Below are positions 7,154-7,326 of a DNA stretch of 7,326 bases, piece after piece. The stretch is taken from NCBI GenBank assembly GCA_026388185.1, contig JAPLKG010000013.1:1-7326 (forward strand), read 5' to 3'. The stretch is from Candidatus Eisenbacteria bacterium. GTDB lineage: Bacteria; Eisenbacteria; RBG-16-71-46; JAFGJU01. Both the position numbers and the translations under genes were made by a program. The notes beneath the pieces were generated by a model. That model was not told where the DNA came from. It did not search any database and saw only the letters and a list, made by a program, of their open reading frames with translations. Each line of letters begins with the position of its first letter. Within the stretch, counting starts at the first letter, position 1.

Positions 7154-7191
7154 GGCAGGGGATGTCGGGGCCTACCCGACACCCCTATGCC
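7154..7191 (+). ncRNA. Group II intron domain VI with branch-point A
   Basis: Three stacked stems pair: GGCA 7154-7157 with TGCC 7188-7191, GGGG 7158-7161 with CCCC 7182-7185, and GTCGGG 7164-7169 with CCCGAC 7175-7180, closed by the loop GCCTA. The unpaired TA at 7186-7187 lies on the 3' strand, and A7187 stands seven nt before CGAT's final T at 7194, the normal branch-point distance. Confidence 0.75.
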
Positions 7192-7194
7192 GAT

Positions 7195-7326
7195 TGCTGT
7201 ACGCATTTGTGAGCGCTCGCGGACCACCAGACGGTGAGAGCCCAGCTGTGTCTCGCGGTGGGATGTGGTCACAGAATCTCAAGATTTGCCGGAGGGCGGA
7301 GTCGAACTTGGGGCAAACGACTGGGG
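7195..7326 (+). other. 3' flank of the intron; no recognised gene
   Basis: The first bases carry TGTACGCATT (7198-7207), which matches 9 of 10 with TGTGCGCATT after the hairpin of copy 1 (5686-5695); this fits the start of the 3' exon. One frame (from 7197, with GTG 7209 and ATG 7263) stays open to the right edge, but the 40-odd residues match nothing I know. A tRNA-3'-end-like stretch occurs on the minus strand at 7287-7306. Confidence 0.4.

Larger units (their letters stand above)
6591..7194 (+). mobile_element. Group II intron (probable IIC), with reverse transcriptase ORF almost entirely deleted
   Basis: The 5' end GTACGCCCAGCATG matches the usual bacterial group II start GTGCGCCCAGCATG except for A at position 3. 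Domain I shows the conserved GGAGGTGGAAGTCCTCC hairpin (6616-6632). A seven-pair stem capped by GAAA lies at 6882-6899 and is followed by AGCAAGAAGTCAGC (6901-6914), a sequence I know from just upstream of intron-encoded reverse transcriptases. Domain V (7120-7151) and domain VI (7154-7191) are foldable, and the 3' end is placed at CGAT 7194, seven nt after the bulged A 7187. At about 604 nt it is the length of a ribozyme without an ORF; full elements with a reverse transcriptase are near 2 kb. Insertion right after a terminator-like stem-loop is typical of class IIC. It would need a maturase supplied in trans to splice or move. The class assignment rests on the site and motifs, not on a covariance-model search. 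Confidence 0.85.

Noticed and set aside
1-7326. CRISPR arrays, rRNA or complete tRNA genes
   Set aside because: No regularly spaced repeats, no rRNA signatures and no complete cloverleaf were found on either strand by reading.

Overview
The window looks like bacterial genomic DNA, probably from an uncultivated lineage of or near the FCB group (Bacteroidetes, Chlorobi, Fibrobacteres and related candidate phyla). The basis is a giant multi-domain surface protein ending in a FlgD-like / type IX secretion (T9SS) type-A-like C-terminal domain, followed by a PorV/PorQ-family outer-membrane protein. No ribosomal or housekeeping marker is present, so the phylum assignment is inference. All recognisable genes are on the + strand.

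Left part (1-4870): two closely spaced genes. The first is the 3' part of a very large secreted protein (at least 1320 residues, open to the left edge) built from PPC-like, IPT/TIG-like, CARDB/DUF11-like and Ig-like beta domains with one cysteine-containing helical insert. The second, 24 nt downstream, is a complete PorV/PorQ-like beta-barrel with a signal peptide. Together they read as an exported, surface-attached protein and a protein of the outer-membrane machinery that could handle such cargo.

Middle (4871-6590): after about 220 nt without a gene come a 181-residue lysine/alanine-rich protein of unknown function (5091-5636), a strong 3' hairpin, a candidate promoter, and an integral-membrane methyltransferase of the isoprenylcysteine carboxyl methyltransferase (ICMT)-like family (5802-6368). 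Just after it lies a second, truncated copy of the 3' end of the unknown gene plus the same hairpin (6408-6590, constant offset of 912 nt from 5496-5678, no indels). The two copies differ at 16 silent and only 3 conservative amino-acid-changing codons out of 46, while 38 nt spanning the hairpin are identical.

Right part (6591-7326): the duplication breaks exactly where a sequence beginning GTACGCCCAGCATG starts. This is the 5' end of a group II intron of about 604 nt, with a recognisable domain V (7120-7151) and domain VI with bulged A (7154-7191), ending near 7194. It has lost nearly all of its reverse transcriptase ORF; only an N-terminal-like stub remains. Its position right after a terminator-like hairpin is what bacterial group IIC introns do. 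The first copy of the hairpin has no intron and so serves as an unoccupied reference site inside the same window. The last 132 nt (7195-7326) hold no recognisable gene, though one frame stays open to the edge.
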